From: Hydrogenimonas sp. SS33 | GTDB lineage: Bacteria; Campylobacterota; Campylobacteria; Campylobacterales; Hydrogenimonadaceae | Length of the DNA stretch: 64,000 nt | Direction of reading: 5' to 3' | NCBI RefSeq assembly: GCF_040436365.1 | Contig: NZ_AP026369.1 | Coordinates: 372,001-436,000 of the forward strand | Shown here: positions 8,383 through 16,335 of the stretch, in pieces | Position numbering within the stretch: position 1 is the stretch's first letter | Layout: the number at the start of each line of letters is the position of its first letter | The notes under the pieces: generated by a model | Seen by the model: only the letters and a program-made list of their open reading frames with translations | Told to the model about the DNA's origin: nothing | Database searches by the model: none | Program-made: the position numbers and the translations under genes

Positions 8383-9499
8383 AATCCTCGTAACCGAAGG
8401 TCCTGACGATCTTCAGAACATTGTCCTTGGTCCAGATGGCAATGGCGGGGTGCGGTACGCCGTTGAAGGTGGTGCTTTTGACCATCGTGTAGTGAATCTG
8501 GTCTTCGAAAACGATCTTGTCCCCGATCTTCAGCGGTTCGCTGAAGCTGTAGTCGCCCATGATGTCGCCGGCGAGGCAGGTGTTGCCGCCGAGGCGGTAG
8601 GTGTAGGGCTTTTCGCCGGGTTTGCCCGCCCCGCGTACCTCCGCGCGGTAAGGCATGGCGAGGGTGTCGGGCATATGGGCTTCGGCGCTCACGTCCAGAA
8701 TGGCGATATCCATGCCGTTGTGGACGATGTCGAGCACTGACGCCACCAGAGGCCCGGTCTGCCACCCCACCGCTTCGCCGGGCTCCAGATAGACCGTTAT
8801 ATCGCCGTGGCGAGCTTTGAAGCCGCGGATCACTTCGATGAGGCGCTTTACGTCGTAATCTTTGCGGGTAATGTGGTGGCCGCCGCCGAAGTTGACCCAC
8901 TCCAACTGGCCGATATAGTCGCCGAACTTCTCTTCGAAAGCCGCCAGCACCCCCTCCAGCGCATCCACATTCTGCTCGCACAGGGCGTGAAAGTGCAAGC
9001 CGTCCAGCTCTTCGAGAATCTCGGGGTCGAAATTCTCCAGTGTGGTACCAAGCCGGCTGTAGGGGGCACAGGGATTGTAGAGGTCCACCGGAGCCGAGGA
9101 GAATTCGGGGTTGACCCGAATCCCGCAGGAGATGGCGGGGTTGGCCTCTCTCGCTTTTTTCAGAAAACGCCTCACCTGCGCCGGCGAGTTGAAGACCAGA
9201 TGGTCGCTCAGCCGTGCGATCTCTTCGATCTCCTCTTCCTTGAAGGCGGGCGAATAGGTATGCACCTCCTTGCCCATCTCCTCCCGGCCAAGACGCGCTT
9301 CGTGCAGGCCGCTGGCGCTGGTGCCGGCCAGGTAGCGCCCCACCAGGTCGAAAGTGCTCCACATGGCAAACCCCTTCAGCGCCAGCAGAATCTTCGCACC
9401 ACTCTCTTTCTGAACATGGTCCAGAATTTTCAGATTGCGCTCCAACAGCGCTTCTTCGCAGACATAACAGGGCGTCGGAATGACGGAAAGGTCGAGCAT
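8363..9499 (-). CDS. nspC: carboxynorspermidine/carboxyspermidine decarboxylase
   Basis: PLP-dependent alanine-racemase-fold decarboxylase that makes (nor)spermidine from its carboxylated precursor. 378 residues, normal length. The PLP lysine lies in ILLALKGFAMWS, HFHALCEQNVDALE and WVNFGGGHHITRKDYD form the phosphate and substrate site, and LGGNTCLAGD carries the partner-subunit cysteine. The dehydrogenase that makes its substrate is at 22534-23751, so both alternative-route genes are in the window but not in one operon. Confidence 0.95.
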   Translation of the reverse strand: MLDLSVIPTPCYVCEEALLERNLKILDHVQKESGAKILLALKGFAMWSTFDLVGRYLAGTSASGLHEARLGREEMGKEVHTYSPAFKEEEIEEIARLSDHLVFNSPAQVRRFLKKAREANPAISCGIRVNPEFSSAPVDLYNPCAPYSRLGTTLENFDPEILEELDGLHFHALCEQNVDALEGVLAAFEEKFGDYIGQLEWVNFGGGHHITRKDYDVKRLIEVIRGFKARHGDITVYLEPGEAVGWQTGPLVASVLDIVHNGMDIAILDVSAEAHMPDTLAMPYRAEVRGAGKPGEKPYTYRLGGNTCLAGDIMGDYSFSEPLKIGDKIVFEDQIHYTMVKSTTFNGVPHPAIAIWTKDNVLKIVRTFGYEDFRNRLS

Positions 9500-9553
9500 G
9501 GTAGTCCTTTGAAATGTTGCGTAATTTTACCTAAGCCTTATGGAATTGGCTCT

Positions 9554-9722
9554 CTATTCGCAAAAACTATTTACCCCGATATTGATAAAATAGATCTTCT
9601 CGTCAATGACAACGATGTCGATGACAACGCGATACTGCATATTGATGGATAAGCTGTAGAACTCCCGCAATCTTCTCTGACGTTTGCGAAGCCTGAGAGA
9701 AGGGTGTTTACCTAATCATCAT
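9554..9722 (-). pseudogene. remnant of a RelE-type toxin gene
   Basis: Reading leftward, a frame ending at the stop 9556-9554 gives HPSLRLRKRQRRLREFYSL, then SINMQYRVVIDIVV and IYFINIG. This is the C-terminal half of RelE/YafQ-like ribosome-dependent toxins, but a stop precedes it and the N-terminal half is absent. The original start is still visible: AAAGG, then ATGATG at 9722, which meets a stop after four codons, so an internal deletion with frameshift is likely. No antitoxin gene is seen. Such TA scars often border mobile regions. Confidence 0.6.
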
Positions 9723-9733
9723 GTGTCCTTTCA

Positions 9734-9767
9734 GTTATACATTTTAGTATACACCCGATCTATTATA
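9734..9767 (-). promoter_or_regulatory. promoter and likely autoregulatory operator of the decayed toxin gene
   Basis: On the minus strand TATAAT (9767-9762) stands upstream of an inverted repeat TATAC-N6-GTATA (about 9736-9751), followed by the ribosome site and ATG of the toxin remnant. The arrangement fits the self-repressed promoters of type II toxin-antitoxin loci. The -35 box is unclear. Confidence 0.4.
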
Positions 9768-9788
9768 AAAAGATTACGACAGTCAATA

Positions 9789-10017
9789 CATTTGTCATGC
9801 TATTGGGATATGGGCTGTTATCCGAACAAAAAGTACAGATAATGGCTCTGGAGCCAATAGCATGACATGGATGGTAAGGGTTTTTTGAGGGGAAACTCGC
9901 TAAGATTGGAAAAATATGTCATTTTGACATGTTTTGAAAAATAGCACGACATTTTTTGTGTGGTGCTATTTGGGGATATTGAGGGTGAATGGTATAAAGT
10001 GTTCATACAATAAATAG
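9789..10017 (+). repeat. integron-like leader, copy A (candidate attI region with cassette promoter)
   Basis: A 229-base stretch duplicated at 15919-16148. It begins with a perfect 13-base inverted repeat (9794-9806 against 9854-9866) enclosing a second stem that pairs fully as RNA with G-U pairs (GGGCTGTTATC with GATAATGGCTC). Then follow ATGTC-ATTTT-GACAT (near 9918-9932) and AAATAGCA...TGCTATTT. It ends TATAAA (9993-9998, likely -10) and AATAG|TT, where the G at 10017 is the crossover base. No integrase gene is near. It is called attI-like because cassettes start exactly here at both loci. Confidence 0.65.
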
Positions 10018-10359
10018 TTAGGGCGATCTAGAATAATGGATAAACGCGCAGAAGCCTTCATTAAAAAGCTCGATGAGCTGCTCGAAAGGATTGCACGATT
10101 AAAAGGAACATGGTGGTCGTCGAATATGGGTGGTGGCTTCAAGGATACGGTTTCTTTCGAAGCCATTTATACAGAAGCGATTTCTTTAATTTCCACTATT
10201 TACGGAAGATCTGATCCTCACTATCAGAGAATCATCCATTTTTACAATCAAGGCCATCTACACGCATTAGAGCAAACAGAAGGTCTCCTTAAAGGAACAA
10301 AAAGCAATTTGGAATCAGGTTTGATTGACGATTTGAAATCTAAAGTATTAATAGATATT

Positions 10360-11456
10360 TGTCCAGTTTCACCACGTTGTTGATGAAAGAGAAGTAGGGT
10401 TCCATACTGACTTCGAAGAAAGAAGTTGGTAGGCTGAGACATCTCGAATCAAGGCAAAAGAGAGATGAAACAGCACTACCATCGCAATGCGAGGACCAAC
10501 TCGCATGTACGCCAAAGTATACAGAAATCCGGAGCGAGCAATCAAGTGTTGGCTCGACGCTTCGGTGTCAGTGTCCAGACCGTCAGTAAGTGGCGTCATC
10601 GCCAGGAGACGGAAGATCGCAGTAGCCGGCCCCATACGATTCATTATGCATTGAGTGATTTGGAGCGGGAGCTTGTGCGCCTTGTGCGGACCAGTACCTG
10701 GATGCCGCTGGACGATCTGGTAGAGGCCCTGCAGAGTGTCATGCCCCATGCCAGCCGCTCCACGGTTTCTCGGACCCTGAGATCCTTGAAGATCAGCCAG
10801 GTTCCCCAGGAAGAACGTGCCAAAGCAAAAAAGTTCAAAGAGTATGTTCCGGGCTTCGTGCATATGGATGTGACCTATCTTCCCAAGATCGATGGCGTCA
10901 AATACTACCTCTTTGTAGCCATCGACCGGGCGACACGGTTGCTCTATTACAAAGTCTATCGAAGCAAAAGTGCCGCCAGCGCCCTCGATTTTCTCAAAGA
11001 GTGTGAACGCTTCTTTCCATTTACCATCACCCATATTCTGACCGATAACGGGATGGAGTTTACGGATCGCTTCAGCCAGGGACGTAAGGACCCCACCGGC
11101 AATCATCGTTTCGACAAGCTCTGCAGGGCATTCAACATCGAACATCGCCTCACGAAACCCTTTTGCCCGCAAACCAACGGGATGGTCGAACGGGCCAACG
11201 GGCTCATTAAGGAGCGAACCATCAAAATACAGAACTATGAGAATCTGCAGCAGATGATTGCCGATTTGGACAAGTTCCTGCTCTATTATCTCTTCAGCAG
11301 ACGCCATGGAGGTCTCAGAAAAGAACTGAAAGTCAAAACACCCTTTGAAGCACTACACTATTGGTATAATCTGGAACCTGAACTATTCAAAAAATCCCCT
11401 GAGATGTTCGAAGCCGACACATTGCTCTGGCTTGAACAACGTGGTGGAACTTGACA
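10360..11456 (+). mobile_element. IS481-family insertion sequence (1097 bp, complete)
   Basis: The ends are TGTCcAGTTtCACCACGTTG and the inverse of its right end; 20 of 22 terminal bases match, with TGT...ACA tips as in IS481. The flanks carry a 6-base direct repeat GATATT (10354-10359 and 11457-11462). One transposase gene fills the element. The intact ends, exact target duplication and complete ORF suggest a recent insertion. Confidence 0.9.
10465..11454 (+). CDS. IS481-family transposase
   Basis: 329 residues. An N-terminal helix-turn-helix (LARRFGVSVQTVSKWRHRQ, residues 29-47) binds the ends. The integrase-core catalytic residues are Asp135 (FVHMDVTYLP), Asp194 (ILTDNGMEFT) and Glu242 (TNGMVERANG), followed by the usual RRHGGLRKELKVKTPFEAL. 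The stop codon lies inside the right terminal repeat. Codon use and base composition are closer to the chromosome than to the A/T-rich cassettes around it. Confidence 0.93.
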   Translation: MKQHYHRNARTNSHVRQSIQKSGASNQVLARRFGVSVQTVSKWRHRQETEDRSSRPHTIHYALSDLERELVRLVRTSTWMPLDDLVEALQSVMPHASRSTVSRTLRSLKISQVPQEERAKAKKFKEYVPGFVHMDVTYLPKIDGVKYYLFVAIDRATRLLYYKVYRSKSAASALDFLKECERFFPFTITHILTDNGMEFTDRFSQGRKDPTGNHRFDKLCRAFNIEHRLTKPFCPQTNGMVERANGLIKERTIKIQNYENLQQMIADLDKFLLYYLFSRRHGGLRKELKVKTPFEALHYWYNLEPELFKKSPEMFEADTLLWLEQRGGT

Positions 11457-11791
11457 GATATTAAATCTGATTTTTTAGAAACTGCCAACAATCTACTTTC
11501 CGAGGGAGAGAAAGACCCTGCCGCTGTCCTGGCGTGCATAGTGCTTGAGGATTCCTTAAAGCGACTTGCTGCTAAATTCGATGTTAATGAAGCAAAAGAC
11601 AAAGAATTAAGCGTCTCTGCATGCGCTCTTTTTCGTGCTGGTGTTATCGAAAAATCGACAAACCAGTCAATACAAAACTTTAAGAATCTGCGAAATGCAT
11701 CATTACATGCGCAATGGGACCAAGTATCGGCTGAATCAGTTGGTCTATTGCTTACATTCTTGCCAATGTTTATTGAGAAGCATGGAATATA

Positions 11792-11864
11792 GCCCTAACA
11801 ATTCGCTCGTTCGGACGCAAACTACGCTGCGCTTCGTTTGCGCCGCACAGCTTGGTCGTTAGGC
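11792..11864 (+). other. attC site of cassette A1
   Basis: R'' box GCCCTAAC (11792-11799) and R' box GTTAGGC (11858-11864) bracket an imperfect palindrome in which GACGCAAAC faces GTTTGCG. The 5' arm AACAATTCGCTC closely follows the common gammaproteobacterial attC pattern. Crossover falls between G 11858 and T 11859. The R'' box overlaps the stop codon of the HEPN gene. Confidence 0.85.
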
Positions 11865-13422
11865 TGAAACTTCAAAAGGACCTTTTAATGGAAAAAAAAT
11901 ATTGGCAAGATGAAATTAAAGTAGATTATACAGATAGGACATTATTTGGGAATGATGCCGCTGAAGAAGAACAAGAAGAGGTTTTTCTATCTTATGCTTT
12001 AGAACCTGACATAACTACAGATTTTTTGGATCGTGAAAATAAGATACAAGTGGTACGTGCTTTTAAGGGTGAAGGTAAATCAGCGTTATTAAGACTAGCT
12101 AAAAATAAACTTGAAAAAGAAGAAAGAAACCTTGTCATTTCAAATACGGCTGTGTCACTTTCTCCTGTATTAGATTCAATTGACTCTGACGAGTGGACAA
12201 GGAAATGGAAAGAAAAATTATTAAATTTGATAGCAAATGAAATTGGTTCTCGTATTGGGCTTGCATTTTCTGACGATGCCATTAGTTTGGTCGAAGAAGC
12301 TGAAGAAAATGGATTTAAACAAAAGTCATTTGTTTCAACAATTGCAGATAGACTTAAAACAAAAAATATTCCTATTGAAAAAATAAGAAGTGGGGTTAAA
12401 AATCCTGAAGCCTTATTAAAAAGATGGCTAAAAGATGGTGCAGATACTTGGCTAATTATCGATGATATTGATCAAAATTTTCAAAATATCGAAAAAAATA
12501 GAATTAAAGTTGCTAGTTTTTTTACAGCCTGTAGACAAGTCGCAGCAGCAATTCCTGAAGTTCGTTTTCGTTTATCGGTTAGACCAAATGTTTGGAAAAT
12601 CATTAAACGAGAGTATGAAGCATTATCTCATGTTGAGCAATATATACAAGATTTAAAATGGTCACTTGATGATATTGAAGCATTAATTGTAAAACGTGTA
12701 GAAGGTTATTTAATCAGACACGACACTTGGGAAGATGCAAAAAAACTGCTTTCAAAAAAATCTAATAGACAACGTGAACAACTTCTTTCATTAGTTTTTG
12801 AAGAGCCCATGCCTTGGGGTAAACAAAGAACTCGTCCTGCAAAAATCATTCTTTATACTTTGTCTCGCCATCGGCCAAGATGGCTAATTGAACTTTAAAG
12901 ATAAAATATACTTCTCTGATATAGATAATATTTTAGAAGATTTTGGAAAACGTAGGATTGACGATACTATTGCAGAATTCAAATCTCAGTGTCCAGACAT
13001 AGAGGACTTATTGTCAGCCTTTGCCAACCAAGATGAAAGATATTCTACAGCCGATTTACTAACAACAATAACCAATCGAATTCTTCAGGGGACTAATCTA
13101 AAAATTGAAGGAGTTTTAGGCTCCCCTTCCAATAAAGAAGTTGCACATTTTTTGTATAGTATAGGGTTTTTGACAGCAAGACGAGATAATCCTGATGGTT
13201 CTTATGACCATATCTCTTTTGATATGGAACCAACTTTATTGAAATCGAGAACGAACATTGATCAAGGTGTGTCTTGGGAGATTCACCCCGTTTTCAGACA
13301 AGCTTTACGATTAAAGAACATTCAAACTAAACAACAAGCAAAGCATGCAAAAAAAAGAAAAGTCTAACAAATCGTCGCACACCAATAAATGCCTTGCGGG
13401 CATTTATTGGTAAACTCAAACG
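11859..13422 (+). mobile_element. integron gene cassette A2 (Sll1717-type ATPase)
   Basis: The cassette starts TTAGGC after the A1 crossover and ends at G 13422. Its start matches the complement of its own R'' box GTCTAAC (13362-13368) at 6 of 7 positions. The content is strongly A/T-rich relative to flanking chromosome, a sign of transfer. It holds one frameshifted gene. Confidence 0.7.
11888..13367 (+). pseudogene. P-loop ATPase of the Sll1717 type, frameshifted
   Basis: ATG 11888 follows AAAGGA at good spacing. The first frame (336 residues, to 12898) has LFGNDAAEEE near residue 19, a Walker A loop KGEGKSALLRL (Lys64) and Walker B LIIDDID (189-195). It stops just after RPRWLIEL. The second frame continues at once (NFKDKIYFSDIDNILEDFG, to 13367) with the region expected next in this family. 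Loss of two bases, or gain of one, near 12895-12900 explains the break; the joined protein is about 490 residues. Related ATPases are often found near anti-phage genes. A sequencing error or programmed frameshift cannot be excluded. Confidence 0.7.
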
Positions 13423-13428
13423 TTAACT
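13362..13428 (+). other. attC site of cassette A2
   Basis: R'' box GTCTAAC (13362-13368) and R' box GTTAACT (13422-13428). Between them lies a 13-bp perfect stem ACCAATAAATGCC/GGCATTTATTGGT around a 5-base loop. Crossover falls after G 13422. It has no T-run, so it is not read as a terminator. The R'' box overlaps the stop codon of the ATPase gene, as in A1. Confidence 0.7.
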
Positions 13429-13465
13429 TCTCAACCCAACAAAAACAACAAATAGCCACCATTCT
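13423..13465 (+). repeat. right flank of integron-like locus A
   Basis: After the last crossover, TTAACTTCTCAACCCAACAA and the next ~23 bases closely match the sequence after the attC of locus B (18128-18171). Left leader and right flank together would be the empty platform. From here to 13530 no gene is seen; an AGGAG at about 13520 serves the DUF2130 gene. Confidence 0.65.
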
Positions 13466-13530
13466 CCCCACTCCCCCACATTTCCGTTAAAATACTCCAA
13501 AACCCTCATTCACAGCATACAGGAGCCGCC

Positions 13531-14853
13531 ATGTCCACATCGACCACCATCCAGTGCCCCAACTGCGGCACACTCATCGATATCGACGCCATCTTCTACA
13601 AGCAGGTAGAAGCCAAGTTCAAAGAGCAGCAGATCGCCGAGCGGCGGAAGCTGCAGAAGGAGCTGGAGGAGAAGCGTCAGGAGTACAAGGCCCATCTCGA
13701 CGCACTGCGGGCCAGAGAGGCACAGTTCAAAGAGGAGAAAGAGCGCTTCGACGAGGAGCTGCGCCGGGCGACTAGGGAACAGCTGCGCAAAGAGCGGGCG
13801 AAGTTGACCGAGGAGCTCAAGGGCCAGCTGGCCAAAGAGCAGGCCGAAGCGATGGCCCTGATGCAAAAAGAGCTGGAGGAGAAATCGAAGCAGAACCAGG
13901 AGCTCTCCGCGGCCAAGATCGAGATCGAACGGCTCAAGCGCGAAAAAGAGGAGCTGGCCCTCAAGGCCAAGGCCGAAGCCGAAGCGGAGCTCAACAAGCG
14001 CCTCGCCGAAGAGAAGGCCAAGGTGCAAAAGGCCCTCGACGAGATGGCGGCGAAGAAGCTCAAGGAGATCGAAGAGGCCCAGGCCCTCAAGCTCAAAGAA
14101 AAAGACGAACAGCTCGAACAGCTCAAGCGCTCCCTCGAAGACGCCAAGCGCAAGGCGGAGCAGGGGAGCATGCAGGTGCAGGGAGAAGCGCTGGAGCTGG
14201 CCATCGAGGGGTGGCTGCGTAGTCAGTTTCCTTTCGATAACGTCGAGGAGGTCAAAAAGGGGGCCTTCGGTGCCGACTGCATTCAGACCGTGCATACCCG
14301 CGACGCCCAGAACTGCGGCGTGATCTGCTACGAATCCAAGAACACCAAAGCCTGGAGCTACGCCTGGATCGGCAAGCTCAAGCAGGATATGCTCAAGGCC
14401 GGGGCCGATATCGGGGTGCTGGTGAGCGCGGTCTATCCTCCGGGCATGGAGCGGATGGGATGGGTGGATGGCATCTGGGTCTGCTCCCTTGAAGAGTTCA
14501 AAGGCTCGGCGGCTTTGCTGCGCGAAAGCCTGATCCGCGTCCACCAAGCGATGCAGCGGGAGGAGAACAAGGCCGACAAGATGAGCCTGCTCTACAACTA
14601 CCTCACCGGCAACGAGTTTCAGATGCAGCTGCGGGCCATCGTCGATGGCTTCATGCAGATGCAGAGCGAGCTCGACAAAGAGAAACGCTCCCTCATGGCC
14701 GCCTGGAAACGCCGCCAGAAGCTCATCGACAGTGTCCTGGCCAACACCACAGAGATGTATGGAGCCCTCCAGGGCATCGCCGGGGGGAACGCCCTGCCGA
14801 CGATCGACGTGCTTGAGCTGCCGGAGGAGCCGGAAGATGAAGAGGCCGAATAA
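13531..14853 (+). CDS. DUF2130 domain protein with long coiled coil
   Basis: 440 residues. The N-terminus has one CPNC pair (QCPNCGTLIDID). Residues ~25-225 are charged heptads of a long coiled coil. From ~225 comes the DUF2130 domain (GEALELAIEGWLRSQFP, GADCIQTVHTR, CYESKNTKAWS, WIGKLKQDM), predicted as a restriction-endonuclease-like fold. Role unknown. ATG 13531 follows an AGGAG. Its composition is chromosomal, so it is not part of the cassettes although it adjoins locus A. Confidence 0.85.
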   Translation: MSTSTTIQCPNCGTLIDIDAIFYKQVEAKFKEQQIAERRKLQKELEEKRQEYKAHLDALRAREAQFKEEKERFDEELRRATREQLRKERAKLTEELKGQLAKEQAEAMALMQKELEEKSKQNQELSAAKIEIERLKREKEELALKAKAEAEAELNKRLAEEKAKVQKALDEMAAKKLKEIEEAQALKLKEKDEQLEQLKRSLEDAKRKAEQGSMQVQGEALELAIEGWLRSQFPFDNVEEVKKGAFGADCIQTVHTRDAQNCGVICYESKNTKAWSYAWIGKLKQDMLKAGADIGVLVSAVYPPGMERMGWVDGIWVCSLEEFKGSAALLRESLIRVHQAMQREENKADKMSLLYNYLTGNEFQMQLRAIVDGFMQMQSELDKEKRSLMAAWKRRQKLIDSVLANTTEMYGALQGIAGGNALPTIDVLELPEEPEDEEAE

Positions 14854-14873
14854 TTAATCCGGTCTGTCCCGCC

Positions 14874-15713
14874 TCATTCAGCGGTTGTGGTTTCCGGTTC
14901 GGGTGCTTTGGAAGCCTTGCCCTCCCTGATACGGTCGAAAAAGAGCACGCTGACGGTAATCGGCGCCATGGCGGTGACGATCTCGAGAAGGCCGCCGACG
15001 ATCCCTGCGGTTATCGCCGCCGCCTGAAGGTTGTGGAAGACGGCGACCGCTACCCCCGCGGCGGCGGCCGTGACGACCACGAGCATCAGGATGACGATGA
15101 TGATGGAGACGATGTACCCCAGATAGTGTTTGAAGTATCGCCAGGAAGCGGCGATGCTTAAAGCCTCCTGTGGGCGGTACAGGGGCCTGAGATAGATGGC
15201 GATGGTTCTCGAGAAACCGCCTTCGGCGACGGCCATGCCGTAGTAGTAGGGCACGGTATAGATGAGGTAGAGAAATGCCACGAGGAAGATGGCTGCCGCG
15301 ATGAAAGAGGGGAGTAAAGATACGACCCACACAATGGCAAAGAAGACAAAAGCGTAAACGAAGGTGCTGATGAGAATTCCCATGTAGATTCCAAAAAGCG
15401 AAGGAAACGTCTTGCCAAGCGGCATTCCGGCGAAGAGAGCCTTGGCCTTCTCCTTGTCCCATCCGCTCTCCAGAAAGGCGCGGGCGACCCCCAGCATGAC
15501 GGGAACGGCGAAGAAGCCGACGATAAAGATGCCGATGTTGCTCAGGGAGCCGGCGGGGTTCGTGTCCGCCCCGTTGATGACTGCGGCAAATCCCGCCATG
15601 TTGGCGACGTATAAGACGATCGCATAGGGGATGAAGATGGCGAAGAAGAGCCCCTTCCTCGACCAGAGCACGGCAACGGAGCCTAGCACGGCATTGTAGA
15701 CGTCACGATACAT
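14874..15713 (-). CDS. polytopic inner-membrane protein of unknown function
   Basis: 279 residues with about six hydrophobic segments (near 22-45, 62-80, 107-135, 138-160, 205-230 and 235-260) and a charged, Pro/Glu-rich tail. A middle loop holds SFPxxxY-like aromatic residues but no known motif. It resembles the broad class of uncharacterised permease-like proteins (YIP1/DUF975 shape) without a firm match. Single gene between DUF2130 (convergent) and locus B. Confidence 0.65.
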   Translation of the reverse strand: MYRDVYNAVLGSVAVLWSRKGLFFAIFIPYAIVLYVANMAGFAAVINGADTNPAGSLSNIGIFIVGFFAVPVMLGVARAFLESGWDKEKAKALFAGMPLGKTFPSLFGIYMGILISTFVYAFVFFAIVWVVSLLPSFIAAAIFLVAFLYLIYTVPYYYGMAVAEGGFSRTIAIYLRPLYRPQEALSIAASWRYFKHYLGYIVSIIIVILMLVVVTAAAAGVAVAVFHNLQAAAITAGIVGGLLEIVTAMAPITVSVLFFDRIREGKASKAPEPETTTAE

Positions 15714-15918
15714 TGGGTTCCTTTTTTGGGAAGATTATCTGGTGCTCACCCGGAAGGGTAGAAAGCGGTATGACAATTTAACACAAATCAAAATATTAGG
15801 CAACATTCAAATTTCAAGCCCTGACCCCATTGGCGCTACACTGAGCGTAGGGATGCATACTCCGAAATCCATTATTTTCACTCAGGCAAAGAGGATAGGG
15901 CAACCTCCGATATCAGCA
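15714..15918. other. intergenic region upstream of locus B
   Basis: No gene is supported. The sequence becomes A/T-rich leftward of the leader. A short imperfect hairpin (GCGCTAC...GTAG, near 15833-15851) is present. No toxin remnant like the one before locus A is seen, so the two loci lie in different surroundings. Confidence 0.4.
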
Positions 15919-16148
15919 CATTTTGTCATGCTATTGGGAGATGGGCTGTTATCCGAACAAAAAGTACAGATAATGGCTCTGGAGCCAATAGCATGACATA
16001 GAAAACAAGGATATTTTGAGGGAAAACTCGATAGGATTGAAAAAATATGTCATTTTGACATATTTTGGAAAATAGCAGGACATTTTGGATGTAATGCTAT
16101 TTAAAGATTTTAAGGGTAGTTGGTATAAAGTATTCATACATTAAATAG
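15919..16148 (+). repeat. integron-like leader, copy B (candidate attI region with cassette promoter)
   Basis: Second copy of the 9789-10017 leader. The 13-base inverted repeat is identical (15925-15937 and 15985-15997), as are the inner stem and its 15-base loop. The later hairpins differ in sequence but keep their pairing (AAATAGCA...TGCTATTT). The -10-like TATAAA is at 16124-16129, and the crossover G at 16148. Conservation is highest in the first 75 bases. The predicted transcript start (~16136) lies just before the retron RNA. Confidence 0.65.
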
Positions 16149-16305
16149 TTGTGCTAAAAATTATTAATTTTATGATAGAATACCGTGGAACCTTATTATT
16201 TAACTTTTCGTTGTTGCTTCTGCAACGAGTAGAAAAAGGATACAGGGTATTCTTCCTTTCAATAATGCTATAAAATAGCTTGTAAAAAGTAAGAGCTTAG
16301 CATAA
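16149..16305 (+). ncRNA. putative retron msr-msd RNA
   Basis: TTGTGCTAA (16149-16157, a1) can pair over nine bases with TTAGCATAA (16297-16305, a2), the terminal stem expected of a retron RNA. Inside, AGAATACC pairs with GGTATTCT over ~65 bases. Within that, TCGTTG pairs with CAACGA around a 9-base loop. A GCTAT-AAA-ATAGC hairpin lies before a2. It ends 30 bases before the RT start codon, the usual place. The branch guanosine cannot be fixed by eye. Confidence 0.55.
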
Positions 16306-16335
16306 GTTTAAGTGAAAGTAATAAGGTTTCTTCCT

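Larger units (their letters stand above)
10036..11792 (+). pseudogene. HEPN-type protein gene interrupted by an IS481-family element
   Basis: Codons 10036-10359 and 11463-11792 join in frame once the IS and one copy of its 6-base target duplication (GATATT) are removed, giving a 217-residue protein. The C-terminal part is a helical domain with LRNASLH near residues 184-190. That is the R-X4-H motif with a polar residue after Arg, as in HEPN ribonucleases and DUF4145-like proteins. The N-terminal half is not recognised. The intact protein may have been a toxin or anti-phage effector; as it stands, only a 115-residue N-terminal fragment ending in IS sequence could be made. Confidence 0.7.
10018..11858 (+). 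mobile_element. integron gene cassette A1 (HEPN-type gene, broken by an IS)
   Basis: The cassette starts TTAGGGC directly after G 10017 and ends at G 11858 within its attC. The first bases are perfectly complementary (8 of 8, counting the crossover G) to the attC R'' box GCCCTAAC at 11792-11799, the signature that these ends were once joined in a circular cassette. Without the IS it is about 740 bases with one gene, which is typical of a cassette. Confidence 0.75.

Noticed and set aside
9812-9840. LexA-box-like CTGT...ACAG inside the leader hairpin
   Set aside because: The half-sites are 16 bases apart, not the 8 needed; the bases are explained by the inner stem.
13381-13411. Rho-independent terminator after the Sll1717-type ATPase
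   Set aside because: The 13-bp stem has no T-run and is flanked by R''/R' boxes, so it is read as part of an attC.
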